A DNA stretch of 64,000 nucleotides from Pyropia yezoensis (lineage: Eukaryota; Rhodophyta; Bangiophyceae; Bangiales; Bangiaceae). The notes beneath the pieces are model-generated. The model had not been told where the DNA came from. It did not search any database and saw nothing but the letters and a program-made list of their open reading frames with translations. Position numbers and translations under genes: made by a program. Of this stretch, positions 31,245-42,271 are shown piece by piece (the stretch's first letter is position 1; every line of letters starts with the position of its first letter). The stretch spans positions 37,238,894-37,302,893 of the forward strand of contig CM020618.1 of assembly GCA_009829735.1 (NCBI GenBank). The letters run 5' to 3'.

Positions 31245-32969
31245 TCAATCCTCCTCACACCGCGGCACGCCCGGCACGCCCCGCGCCATACACGCCACCA
31301 CCCGCACCGCCGCGGCGCCGAGCCCCTCACACAGCGCCTCCCCCGCGGCGACGGCGGGGGGAAAGTGGAGCCCCCCCCACAGGCGGGACGCGGAGCAGTC
31401 GTCGGCGACCGCGCGGAGGCTCCGCCAGGTGACGGTCAGGGGCGCCTTGAGCACCCGCGGCGCCGCCGGCCGGGTGCCTCCGGGGCGGTTCGCCGCGGCG
31501 GCCGCCGCGGCGGCGCCGCCGTCAATGGGGTGGCCGGCGGGGAAGGTGTGGGCGAGGCGGGGCCACCTGCCGCGGGGCACAAACGCGGCGAGGGCGTCGG
31601 TAAAGACGCGGCAAAAGCAGGACGACCCGGAGGGGTACTCGGAGTGGGGCATCGTCCGGATGGTGGGCACAAACGCGGCGCCGCCGCCGACGCCGCCGCC
31701 CCACGAGGGGAGGATGCGGGGCACCAGCGTCGCCGGCCGGACGGCGTCGTGGCGCAGCTTCTCCGCCCACACGACGGTGAGGGCGTCGTAGATCCCCGCG
31801 TTGGCCGCAAACTCCATCGCCACAAACGCCGGGTAGGAGAGGTTGGCGGCGGTGGCGACGGCGGCGGGCAGCGGCGCCAAGCTCCGCGTCTTGTCGTCAA
31901 AGTGGGGCACGAGCGCCGCGCGGCGGGCATTGCCGGCCGTTGTCGCCACCGCCGCCGCGGCTGCGGCCGCCAGCCCACACACCCCGTCCCGGTCGCGGGG
32001 GCCGCCGCCGCCGCCACACGTAAAGTCGGGGGCATAGTCGGCGGCGTGGGGGTAGGGCGCCGCCACCCGCCGGGCGGCGAGCGCCGACCGGGGGAGGAGG
32101 TAGGGGCGTGCCACCGACGCCTGCGGCGCCGTCGCGCGCTGCGTCACGTACGTGCCGGCGCCAGAGGGGTCCTCCTCCAGGGGCGTCCACCGCAGCAGCA
32201 GCCGCACCTGCCACGGGGTGTTGACCGGCGTGTGGCCGACGCGGACGTCACGGAACGGCCGCCGCCCGCGGACGCCGCCGCCGCCGTTGGGCGCGCCCCG
32301 CGCCGGGCCCGTGTCGGTGCCGGCCTCGTTAAAGCCGTCGGTGGTGAGGCGCTGCCAGATGAGCCGCCGCGCAACGGCGACGCCATAGCAGGCGGCCTCG
32401 TCCGGCCGCGCCGCCGCGTCGCGGCGGCACGCCCCCTCCCGGGGGAGGGGGGTACCCAGCGCCGCCGCGCGGGCATAGTAGGCGTCGGCGGCGGCGGCGC
32501 TGAGGAGGTGGCCCGCCAGCACCGCCGTCGCGGCCGCCGCGCAGCGGCCCATCGAGTGCACGTTGGCCGCCCGCGCCGTCGCGGCCACCCGCGGGGGCAG
32601 GCCAAACGAGTCGCGCACGCGCGCCGTGCCGCCCGCCCCCCCGCCCTCCCCGTCGGCACCCACGTAGGGCACCACACAGTCCCACCAGGAGGCAAAGATG
32701 GCGGCGGTGGTGCGAAAGAGAAAGGGCGCCTCCCGCGCCCGTACGGCGGGCATCAGCAGCGGTTGTAGGGCCAACGGGAAGAGGGGGTAGCCGGCCGGCA
32801 CAGACGGCCGACGGGGGGGGGAGCCCCCCGACGCGTCCGCGGTGGGGGCGGTCGTGACGGCAGCCGCGGCGGCGGCGGCGGCCACCGCCACCACCACCGT
32901 CACGGCGGTGGGCATCCGCCGCCGGGCGGCGCGGCGGCGGCGTAGATGGGCGGCGTCTGGGACGACCAT
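31245..32969 (-). CDS. Vanadium haloperoxidase / PAP2-like enzyme with atypical PSGS motif
   Basis: 574 residues from the ATG at 32969; a later in-frame ATG at 32915 would give 556. A basic N-terminus followed by an Ala/Val-rich segment (VTVVVAVAAAAAAAAV) suggests a signal peptide or anchor. The C-terminal half has the vanadate/phosphate pocket: K404 and R411 in EKLRHDAVRP (seven apart, as in fungal chloroperoxidase), a PSG motif at 446-448, and R529 with H535 in SRLWGGLH (six apart). The residue after PSG, normally the acid-base histidine (PSGH), is Ser449 (EYPSGSSCFC). In the family, H535 would bind vanadate or phosphate and the Lys/Arg residues its oxygens. A halide-oxidising enzyme, a phosphatase or a non-catalytic relative are all possible. 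The fold call is good; the activity is uncertain. Confidence 0.85.
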   Translation of the reverse strand: MVVPDAAHLRRRRAARRRMPTAVTVVVAVAAAAAAAAVTTAPTADASGGSPPRRPSVPAGYPLFPLALQPLLMPAVRAREAPFLFRTTAAIFASWWDCVVPYVGADGEGGGAGGTARVRDSFGLPPRVAATARAANVHSMGRCAAAATAVLAGHLLSAAAADAYYARAAALGTPLPREGACRRDAAARPDEAACYGVAVARRLIWQRLTTDGFNEAGTDTGPARGAPNGGGGVRGRRPFRDVRVGHTPVNTPWQVRLLLRWTPLEEDPSGAGTYVTQRATAPQASVARPYLLPRSALAARRVAAPYPHAADYAPDFTCGGGGGPRDRDGVCGLAAAAAAAVATTAGNARRAALVPHFDDKTRSLAPLPAAVATAANLSYPAFVAMEFAANAGIYDALTVVWAEKLRHDAVRPATLVPRILPSWGGGVGGGAAFVPTIRTMPHSEYPSGSSCFCRVFTDALAAFVPRGRWPRLAHTFPAGHPIDGGAAAAAAAANRPGGTRPAAPRVLKAPLTVTWRSLRAVADDCSASRLWGGLHFPPAVAAGEALCEGLGAAAVRVVACMARGVPGVPRCEED

Positions 32970-34927
32970 TCTGCAAAGAAGACACTGGGGCCGGCACAAC
33001 AGGCACCTATGGGGGCAAGGCGGGCGGTGGCCAAACAGACGGGGGACAGAGGGCGGGGGGATGGCGGAAGGGGGGGGCAAGGGGGATGCGTGGGGCGGGG
33101 GGGGCGGGGATCCCGCCGCCACCGTCGCGACGCAGCAGGGGAGAGGGAGGGGAGGGGGCGGGAGGGGCGGCCGGCCGCAGCGGCAGCCGCTCTGCGCCAC
33201 AAGGGCGGCGGGGGGCGCCACCGTTGGGGCGGCGGCGGGCAGAGGCGCTGCCGACGCGGCGGGCAGAGGCGCTGCCGAGTGGGCTCGGCCGGTGTCAGGG
33301 GGGGGGGGGGGGGCGAGGGCGGTCGGTACTTGTCGGATCGGGGGGCGAGGGCGGGGACGGTGGGGGGACGGATGGGGAGTGGAGGTGCGGTGGCCGCCTG
33401 GATGCCTCGGCGCACCAGCCTGTCTCCCCCAGAGGCGGCGGGGCTCGCCGTTTTGTAGGCGGCGGCCGCCCGCACGCCGCTGCCCCCTGCCGCCCTCCCT
33501 CTCCCCCGAGGTACAGACGCCACCGCCTCGCCGCCGGGGAGCCGCACCCGCCCCCTCCCTCCCACACACCCGCTGCGCCGCGGCGGCGGCGGCGGCGGCC
33601 GCCAGGCACGCCACGCTCCACCGCGCGGACGGGAAGAAAGAGGGGCTGAGGGGGGGGTGGGAAGGGAGGGGGGAGGGGGGGACGGACGACGCGCAGGCGT
33701 GGCGTGGCTCGCCACCCACATGGCACACCCCCGTCCACCTCGGCCCGTAGACCCGTCGCCTACCGCATCGTGCTGCGGTCATTCCCCCCTCCCAGCTGGG
33801 GTGGGAGCAATCATCAGCCCCCCCAGCAGAGGGAGGGCGGACAGCATACAGTACCGAAAGGAAGAAAACCGCACAGAGAGAGAGACGGGGGGGGGGAGGG
33901 GGGAGCGGCGGGGAAGACTCTGCCCCCACCCCCCGCCGCCCCCATCGCCACGTATCCCATTGTAACCGAGGCCGGGTGGTGGCTCGGCTGTCGGACATGA
34001 AAGGGGGGGGGCGTGTGGGAGGAGGGGGCGGAGCGGTGGTCGCTGTGATGCCGTGGCGGTGGTGATGGTGGCATGGCTGCCGTGGCCCGTTTTTTTTTGG
34101 CCGGTGGGCGGGGGAAGGGGGGGGGGGAGGGGGTGGAACGGGAGAGCGATGGGGAAAGATGGGTGGGGGGGGGGGGGGGGGGAGCAAGGGAATCGCGGTG
34201 TGGGAGGTGGAGGGGAGGGGGGGCGGTGGTCGGGAGCGAGGGGAGAAGGTCGGGATCGAGGAGGAGCGGCCGGGATCGTGGGCATGATGTCAGGAGCGAG
34301 TGACGACAACGAGAGAGCGGCATCGAGAGCGAGGCAAGAGGGGTCGACAGCCGCGGCGAGGGGGCGGGAGTCGTCGGCAGCCCGGCCGCCCTCCCCTTTT
34401 GGTCTGCAGCTGCCATCCCACTGGCCAGCTGGGGGGTGGCTGTACCTTGACCGTCTGAGACGCCCCGTCCACGTCGCCGTCAGAGACACCCCGTCCACCG
34501 GCGTCGCGGTCGATGACGCTGTGGGGCACCCACGCCCCGCTGGACGCCGCCGCCCCCCGCGTCTGGGGGGCTTGCCCCGCTGTGATGGAGATCACTCCCT
34601 CGGCATGGTAGCGCCTCCATGACAGCGCTGCTGTGCGGTCGTTTGGCGGCACACGCTCCGGGGCGCGCCGAGTTGCCGAGAGAGAGAAGAGAGGCGGGGC
34701 CGCGGGAACAGGAACCTCACAGACTGCTCAAGCGGCGACTCTCTCTGGAAAGGGGCAGCCGCCCGCCTGGCACCGCCGCCGCCGGTTGGGGGGGGGGGGG
34801 CGCGCTGCCAACAGTGCGCCCCGACTCGCGTCCCTCCGCCGAGGGGATTTGCAGTCCAGAGTGGGGGTGGTGCCACCACACCGCCAGCGGCTCCGGTGGA
34901 GGTTATCTCCGGTGCCGGTGGAGGTTC

Positions 34928-34955
34928 CCACCGGCACCGCTAGCGGTGCCGGTGG
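34928..34955. repeat. Perfect 28-bp palindrome
   Basis: The sequence is self-complementary around the GCT|AGC centre (34941/34942), with 14-bp arms (CCACCGGCACCGCT and its complement) and no loop. Related CCGGTGGAGGTT fragments lie just upstream at about 34880-34925. Confidence 0.9.
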
Positions 34956-35260
34956 AGCCCCACGTTGGGGTGGGCGGTGGGGGAGTGGCGCGGGCCCCAA
35001 CTGGCGCTGCAGGCCAACGGCGGCACCGCTGGCGGCGGCGGTGGGGGCCCCGGTTGGCTGACGGGGGCGGACCGTCGCCGCCTTTCGCCCCTGACACCAC
35101 CCTGAAGGGGGGTCAGGGGTTGGGGCAGGCGGCAGCGGCGCTCCCCTCTCTCCTGCCCTGCCCCTTTCCTGTACCCCCCCCGCGCCCCCCCACCGCCAAC
35201 ATCATCACGCGGGGGGCGCGTGCGGGGCGGCCGGCCCCCACACCCCCCTTCCACCATCAT

Positions 35261-35313
35261 GGCCGTGACCATCGCGTGATAAAACTAATGATCATCACGC
35301 GATGGTCACGGCC
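35261..35313. repeat. Perfect 20-bp inverted repeat with 13-nt loop
   Basis: The left arm GGCCGTGACCATCGCGTGAT (35261-35280) is exactly complementary to 35294-35313. The 13-nt AT-rich loop is aaaactaatgatc. Confidence 0.95.
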
Positions 35314-35705
35314 CCCCGCCCGTGGCCGGGGGGCACACCCGCGGCAGTGCGCCGGACCACCGCACGCTAGTTGTATTCCTTTTTTAGGGGTGGGGGTGGG
35401 GGGTATGGGGCTTGCACGAGTGCGCGCGTGTGCCTGCTAGCCTGCCTGCCTCCCTGGGAAGCCTGGCGCGCCAGGGAGGAAGGACGGACGCCCACTTCTT
35501 TTTCCAAGAGGGAAGAGGGTCGGGGAGGGTTTGGCGGGCTCGCCGAGGAAGAAGCCCAAGCAGCCCGCCCGCCCGCGCTCGAGCGCGCGTGTCAGACCGC
35601 GGCGGGTGGCGTGACCATGACACCTGGTGGGGGGCCGTTGCGCCACCCACGCAGGGGTGTCATCATGATGTCGAGGCGCGAGCGATGCGCGCCGGCGGCG
35701 GGGGC

Positions 35706-35790
35706 CCGTCGGTTGGAGACGTGCCGCGCCGCGGCGGAAGCTGGCGGCGGCGGAGCCGCGGCGCGGCACGTCTCCATCACCAACCGACGG
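35706..35790. repeat. Long imperfect hairpin
   Basis: 35706-35735 (CCGTCGGTTGGAGACGTGCC...) pairs with 35755-35790, interrupted by a six-base insertion (atcacc) in the right arm. About 30 bp are paired around a ~19-nt loop. A weaker inverted pair (CATGACACC/GGTGTCAT) lies just to the left at about 35617-35668. Confidence 0.85.
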
Positions 35791-37187
35791 CGGGTTTGCC
35801 GGAAAACATGAAGGAAAGAGGAAAAAAGAGACTGAACTCGAGCGGAGCGCAAAGGGCGCCGGTCCGCACGAATTGCACAGCTGCGGCCCGCGCCGCCGGA
35901 CCAGTCGACCGACGAGGGAGGTGGGGGGGCGGTGGGGGCGGACGATCCCTCCTCACCACTGCTTTTGTTTTCGTGTGCTCCGCTTTCTCTCCTTGACCTT
36001 TCCCACCTCAGTGCCTCCCCCATTCCGCCCACTCTACTGCCAGCTGCGCAGCTCCCGTGGCGCACGCGTGGAGGCTGCACCACGTCGGCAGTGTGGCTGG
36101 CGTCTCGCGGCAGCGGCGGACAGTCCCGAGAGGTGGAGCCGGGGGGGGGGGGGGGGGGGGGGGGGGTTGGGGAGCCGGGGGCGCACCGCGGCCCCCCCCG
36201 GCTGGCATTGGCTGCCGGCAGCGTGCCGTAGGGGGCGCTCCCTCTCCGGGCCGTCTTCAAAAACCGACGGTGGGTGGGGGGGAGCTCTTGGTGGTACCGG
36301 TTGGCTTTGATCTGCCTGCTGATGCTCTGCCTCGCGCGCTCTGCCACATGCAGTTTTCGGCCAGTGCTTGACACAACCAAGTCAAAGAAAGAGAAGGAAA
36401 GAGGTGGGGGGTCGCCTACCTCGCGGGGGGGAATGGGCAAGCGGAAGAGGCACGACGGAAGAGCACGCGCGCGGCTCGTGACTACGAAACCGGCTTGTGT
36501 CGAGGTGAATGATCGCGCACAGTGTGTCTATTTAAGGCGTGATCCAGCCAATGAGACGCAGTGTTCCTCGCCTCTCTTCTCTTTGTGCCAGTGGCGTAGG
36601 CGCGGTTGGCACGTTGACTGCACCGTCCCGCTTCTCACCGCCAGCACGGCTCGCCGACACCCCACGCGGCGCGGCCGCACGCAAGAAGAAAGACTCGTAC
36701 TCAGCCGCTTCGTATTCTCTATCGTGCTCACCTCCCTCCCATACGACGCTGGGCTGGTGACACGTGGACTGTGACGTGGCCTGCTCGGCGAGGCCGGTCG
36801 GGTTCTCTTCGAGGCAAGTGGTGTAAAAACAAAACCAGATAGGCGGCTGCTTTTTTCTTCTTCCAGAGGCACGACTCGGCCGGATGTTGGGCCGCCAAGA
36901 CCCCCATCCCCTCTACCCACTCCTCCGCCCACCCCCGTCGCGTCCCACTGCCAGCCCAGCCCACCACGCACGGCGTGGCGGGTAGAAACATACAAAACAA
37001 AGCGGAGCGTCTTGTCGCCGCGGCGCCAAGCCCCCCCTCCCACTCCCAAAAACGCGAGGCACCAACCGTCCGGCACCTTCCCTCGACGCCATCCTCGCAT
37101 TATGCGTCACCGCCGCACGGCGGCGGCGCCGCTCACCACCATCCACCACCACCTCGGGACGCCGGCGCAGCCATCACCACCGCCCGT

Positions 37188-38056
37188 TTACGCCGCGCAC
37201 CGGTTGGCCTGGCACGTCCCCGCGTCGCACGAGTAGCCGTCCCAGCACAGCGCCTCGGCATTGTCACACGCCGAGCAGGGGCGCACGTAGTAGCGGCAGG
37301 TCGCCCCGGCGGGGCCACCCGCGCCCGTCTTGCACACCAGCCCTTCGGCGCAGACGGCGCCGTCAAAGTCGCACGGCTCGCCGGCGGGGATGGTCGACGG
37401 GGGGGGCGGCGGCGGCGGCGGCGGCCCCACCGTAGGCGCGGGGGGGGGGGGGGAGGGGCGGCGGCGGGGCGGGGGGGGAGGCCCCACCGTAGGCGCGGGG
37501 GGGGGGGGGGAGGGGGCGGCGGCGGGGGCGGGGGGGGAGGCCCCACCGTCGGCGCGGGGGGGGGCGGGGGGGGGGGCGGCGGGGGGGGCGGGGGGGGGGG
37601 GGGAGGCGGCGGCGGCGCCACCGGCCCGCCGCACCCACGGCCACCACCCGACGAGCTGCCCCCGCCGCTGCTGCCGCCACGGCCGCACCCGCGACCGCCG
37701 CTGCTGCTGCCACCACGGCCGCCGCTGCCACCACCGCCGCCGACGCCGCCAAAGCCACCGCCGCGGCCACCGCTGCTGCCGCCACCACCACCGTGGCCAC
37801 CGCCGCGGCCGCCGCTGCTGCCGCCAACACCGCCGCCGCCGCCGCCGCGGCCACCGCTGCTGCCGCCGCCGCCACGGTTGCCGCCACCACCGCCGCCGTG
37901 GCCGCTGCTGCCGCCACGGCCGCCGCCGCCGCCGCCGCCACGGTAGTAGGTGTGGACGGTGGCCGCGCTTTCCGTGGCGGCGGCGCCGTCGGCGACGACC
38001 AGCGCCGCGACGGTGGCCACGACGGCCACGGCGGTGGCCTTGCGGAAGGACACCAT
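37188..38056 (-). pseudogene. Frameshifted copy of the Gly/Pro/Cys-rich secreted protein
   Basis: This copy starts with the same signal peptide as the intact gene at 42272 (MVSFRKATAVAVVATVAALV) and the same Gly-rich segment. In the poly-Pro region (about 37440-37620) the frame is lost: the Gly-rich half and the conserved Cys-rich tail (STIPAGEPCDF to QANRCAA, ending at 37188) lie in different frames. The continuing N-terminal frame reads into an Arg-rich missense tail ending at 37133. The break is in long C/G homopolymers, so either a true frameshift or a sequencing length error is possible. The tail is fully conserved at protein level, which argues for a recent event or an error. The TATA box and 5' leader are intact. 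Confidence 0.75.
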
Positions 38057-38228
38057 CTTGAACGCCTGGGGGGGGGGGGGGGGGGGACGCGTGTACTTGA
38101 CTTGCGGGCGGTTGCCAATGGGAGGGAGTGGTCCTTGTTGGTGGGGGCTGTTGGCGCTGCTGGTGTGTCCTTGTGTGGGATGATGGGGAGGGGATTTGCT
38201 CATCCTCTCATCGCCGCCGACGGGTGCT

Positions 38229-38234
38229 CTTATA
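38229..38234 (-). promoter_or_regulatory. TATA box of the left duplicated gene
   Basis: TATAAG on the minus strand in the context GGTGTATAAGAG, 173 bp upstream of the ATG at 38056. The same context and spacing occur in the right copy. Confidence 0.65.
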
Positions 38235-38770
38235 CACCTGTCACGCGGCCATCCCCCGCTGCGTGGCCTCGGCGACAGCCTCAGCCGGCTCCCCAGCAGA
38301 CGGCCTTCCACAGCAGCGCCTCACGATGCAGCGGGCAGCTGCCCGCCCCATCCCCGCCCACCGTCCGCCACAGCGCCACGCCAAGCACCCAGCCGGCCGG
38401 CCGGCCGCCACGACGCCCGGCCCCCCTTCCTCGGGGCTCTCTGCGCAAAATCCTCCCGCAGCGTCCAGCCGCCCCCGGTCCCTTGACACTGCCCCCAGTC
38501 TCTCCCCTCCCGCGGGGCGCCCCCAGACGCCAGCCATGGCTGCCGCGCCAGCCAGCGGTGCGCGTTGGGGATGAGATGGGGGGGGGGGGGGGGGGGGGGG
38601 GAGGGCCACGGGGATGGGGGACACCATCCCCTCCCATACCACAGCATCCCCTGACCGCCGCAGCGCCCGCAGTAGTCGCGCTTCTCAGAGTGCCCCGGGG
38701 TGGTCATGCAGCGTGGCTCGGCTGCGGGCCAGGTGCCTCGGGTGCGCCGGGTACTGAATGCGCCGGGTGG

Positions 38771-38797
38771 TGGTGAGCGCGGCCGCGCGCCTCCCCA

Positions 38798-38841
<44 letters not shown>

Positions 38842-41434
38842 TCCCATCATCGACGCACCTCCCCTCTGACTGGAAGAGATGGTGGGGCAACCCCTCTCGC
38901 GTCGGGGGTGAGGACGAAGAGATATTCAAGCACACCATCTCTTCCAGCCGCCACAGCTCCTGCGCTTGCCCAGGATCCCTATGCAACGGAGCACACAGGC
39001 ATTCCGCGCGCCTCGCGTCCAAGCCTCGCCTGACGCTCCCAACCCGTCACCCCCGTCTACGCCTCGTCATGCCTCACCCCACGCCGCAAATGCGCCACCC
39101 CATGCGCCATCCCCGCGCGCACGACCGACCCCGCCCACTCCACGAACCTTCAGAAAATGTCTTTGGCGGGCGGCGGCATGCTCGTGCTCGCAAGAAAAGA
39201 GGGTGGGAAGGGGGCGAGGCGGGGAGGAAGGAGGGGAGGGGCAGGGAGTAGAAGGGGAGAGGGGGGGAAGGGCGAGAGGTCGTCGAGGACGCAAAATGGG
39301 CCCCCCCACACGTTGGGAGCCGGGGAAACTATCGGTTAAACCCCTCCGGAAAACATCCGACTCATCCCGGGAAAGGTTCCCGGGAAAAGCCGGCGTCTAA
39401 CCTGCTAGTGAACGGCCGACAATTACCCATGATTGGCTCGTCGGCGAAAAAGGGGGCGGCCGACGCACCCCGTGGTAGGTGAGGGTCACGGGCAAGATGT
39501 GCGCTGTCTTAGCGTCTTGCAGTGTCCACCAGACCACGGGGTGCGTCTGTCGCCCCCGTCTCCGCCCGACGTACCCCGTCCATGGAACCGTCGGCCGCCG
39601 TCACCCGTTCCCCACCAGGAGCACCGCGTCGCATCATAGAGGACGGCGCCGTCGCGGGAGAGGTGCATGTGTATGCCTCGGATTGTGGCTGTGGTTGTGA
39701 CAGGACGAATCCAAAGGGCGGCGTTGGTGCGGGAAGCGATCCGCCAAAGAGGCTGTTGGTAGGTCGATGAGCGTACCAGTGCATCAGACTCTGAGCAGTG
39801 CTTGGTAGGTCGCTGTGTGAGGAGAGGGGCGTGGCTGGCCCCGCTGCGGCGGCGGTCTGGACAACGACGAGAATAGCGAAGTATGGCTTCAAAACAACAG
39901 CTTTATTTGATGTTCAAAACAGCTGCGAAAGCTGTGATCGGTGGACGACTTGGAACGAAGTGTGGCGGGTGACGATAGAATCCTCATTTTCTTGTGCACC
40001 GTCGAACGGAGATAGCTGGCTTTGAAGATTGTGCAATTTCTAAAGTCACCCCAGAAGCTGCCATGGCCCTGAGAGCGCGTTTTTCAAGTCTCAGCAATGT
40101 TGAACATTTTTCTTTATGCCATAAGTCAGCTGCATCAGGTCGGATGGACTCGAATCTGACGTTATCGGAGAGATCTCGTTCTCCTCATCACAATGGTATG
40201 TCTAACCCAAGAGGTTGAGTGCCAAAAAAAAAAGAATTCTATCGTCACCCGCCACACGTGGTCACGAGCCTTCCGACTATTTCCGACCTCAAGCTGGGCA
40301 ACGGATGGAACCCATTTGGTCCCGATAAAAAGGATGGGCCAAAAAATAAGTCATTCGACTGGCGCGTTGAAGACTCGGGCAACGACTCACTGGGAGGCAA
40401 CAGGTTTGGCGGCGCCACGGGGCGATGCATCGAACGCGCCTCGCCGAACGATGACGAGGCGGACAGGAAGTCGCCCCTTCCCCCCACCCAGGCCGCGCGG
40501 CCGTCCCCGCCCCGCGCTCCCGCGGCGCGCGCTGCCGCTGCGCACGCCGCGGCGCACGCAGGGGCGGGCACGGGCGGGGAGGGGACCACCCGGCCCCGCC
40601 CGCCCCGCCCCCGCTCGCGGCTGGGCGGTGCCACCGCCCGTGGCGGGCGCGCCCATTGCATGCGTGGCCTGTGGGACCACCCCCCCGGGGCCACGCCCCG
40701 CCCACCCCGCGCCGCCGCCGCGTCCGCCCCATCATGGTGCATGATGCGGCCGCAGCCGCAGCCGCACCGCCTGGCCGCCGCGCTGCTGCCGTTGGGAGGA
40801 GGACTCGGATAGGGGATGAGGGGTGGAAGCGGGGACCTGGGGGGGGGGGGGGGGGGGGGAGGAATGGACATGCTCTGTCTGTGTCCCTCTTTCCACCCTT
40901 CTTCCCCTCCCTGGCCCCCCCCCCTACCCCTGGCAGTCGTGGTGAGCACGTGTCCCCACCACTGACGGCATGCCACTGTTGGTCGCCGCCTCTGGCTTGT
41001 GGACAGTGTCGCCGGCCACAGCCGCGGCCGCCGCCTCTGCCGCCGTCGCATCGGCGTGTCAGCTGCGCAAGTTGGGGGGGATGGGGAGTGGGGGAGGGGG
41101 GGGGGGTGCGGGGGTGGTGGGAGGGGGGTGGTGGCGGTGGGGGGGTTGGGGGTGTGGGGGTGGGGGAGTGCGTGGTAGTGGCTGGGGGGGGGGGGGGGGG
41201 GGGGGGGAACCGCCGCTCACCATGGGGAGAACCAGACCAGGGGGCGGCGGTTTGCGCCGAGCTTGTACTGTATCTGCGCGCAGGTGCGTCGGTGGGTGAG
41301 GGGCGACGGGGAAGTAGGGGCGGGGGGGGGGGGGGGTTGGTTGGGGGAGTGGCGCGTACGCACCCCCGCCCCCCCCCCCCCCCCCACTGCACCCATTCAT
41401 GGGCACTCGCAGCCACGGGTGGCGCGCGGCGGCG
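38771..41434. other. Spacer of the inverted duplication, no recognised gene
   Basis: It begins with an uninterrupted run of 40 C (38799-38838). A 15-bp inverted repeat (CTGGAAGAGATGGTG, 38870-38884 and 38933-38947) and a 14-bp one (ACGCACCCCGTGGT, 39463-39476 and 39533-39546) follow. From about 39860 to 40400 the DNA is clearly AT-richer and holds the MITE-like element. 40450-41434 returns to very high GC with G runs. Long open frames on the minus strand (40289-41470) are judged artefacts of GC content. Confidence 0.45.
39960..40257. mobile_element. MITE-like element with perfect 22-bp terminal inverted repeats
   Basis: The 22 bases at 39960-39981 (starting GTGTGGCGGGTGACGATAG) are exactly complementary to 40236-40257. 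The ~254 bp between them is AT-richer than its surroundings and has no coding frame worth calling. The small size, perfect terminal repeats and odd composition fit a non-autonomous DNA transposon. No clear target-site duplication was seen, so the exact ends are uncertain. Confidence 0.6.
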
Positions 41435-42095
41435 CGCAGCCCCGCCCGGCGCACCCAGTACCCGGGGCACCCATGCCCAGCTGGGCCATGGCAGCCGAGC
41501 CGTGCCGCCTCATGCTTGATGACCACCCATGGGCACCCCAGGCGGCGCACCCACGGCGGGTGGTGCAGAGGCCAGACGATGGTTTGAGGTTAGGGGTGGG
41601 GGGTGGGGGGGGGGGGAGGGGGGGGGGGTAGTGTCTCCCATCCCCATGGCGAATTGGGATGGGGGGGTGGAGGGGGGAGGGGTGTCCCCCATCCCCATGG
41701 CCCTCCCCCCCCATACACCCTTTTTCATCCCCGTCGCGCACCACCGGCTGGGTTGGCAGCCATGGCTGGCCGCCGGGGGCGGCCAGGGGGGGGGGTCACG
41801 GTGGTAGTGTCAAGGCACCGGCATGGGCCGCACGCTGCAGGACTGGTGCGCGCAGAGTGCCCCGAGGCGGGAGGCCGGGCGGGCGGGCCGGCGGACGAGA
41901 CGAGCGGGCGGGCGGGCGGGGCACCGCGGGCGGGTGGGCGCGCGGCTTGGGCCGATGGCCGACGGCGCGCGGAGCTGAGGAGCGACCACCGCGGAGCGCT
42001 GCTGCCGCGGGCCGTCTGCTGCGGAGCAGTCTGCCCGCGGGGGCATGCCCCCGCGAACACACTCTGCAGAGAGGGGCATGGCCGCGGGACGGGTG

Positions 42096-42101
42096 TATAA
42101 G
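42096..42101 (+). promoter_or_regulatory. TATA box of the right duplicated gene
   Basis: TATAAG in the context GGTGTATAAGAC, 176 bp upstream of the ATG at 42272 and about 32 bp upstream of an earlier in-frame ATG at 42128. Transcription would start near that first ATG, which favours the downstream one for translation. Confidence 0.65.
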
Positions 42102-42271
42102 ACGACTCTGTCGGCGGCGATGGTGGGATGAGCGGCCTGCCTCTCCATCATCCCACGTACGGACACACCAGCAGCGCCAACAGCCCCCACCAACAAGGAC
42201 CACTCCCTCCCATTGGCAACCGCCCGCAAGTCAAGTACACGCGTCCCCCCCCCCCCCTCCCGGCGTTCAAG

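Larger units (their letters stand above)
32970..36837. other. 3.9 kb intergenic region rich in G runs and hairpins
   Basis: No gene is recognised. It contains a 26-G run at 36141-36166, many shorter G runs (33300, 34020, 34110-34180, 34790), and three strong inverted repeats listed separately. A TATA-like tatttaa lies near 36528-36534 with no recognisable gene downstream. Confidence 0.4.
36838..38770. repeat. Left arm of ~2 kb inverted duplication
   Basis: Read in reverse complement, this region matches 41435-43492. The match covers the whole Gly/Pro/Cys-rich gene, its 5' leader and TATA box, its 3' flank to the GATAGGCGGCTGC / GCCGCCTATTC boundary, and several hundred bp upstream (shared blocks such as cagccatggctggc and cccggcgca). 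Identity is very high through the leader and coding parts and falls off towards the spacer. Edges are approximate. Confidence 0.85.

Noticed and set aside
40289..41470. 393-residue minus-strand frame in the duplication spacer
   Set aside because: Pro/Arg-rich reading of G/C homopolymers, no recognisable motif, spans the edge of the AT-richer segment.
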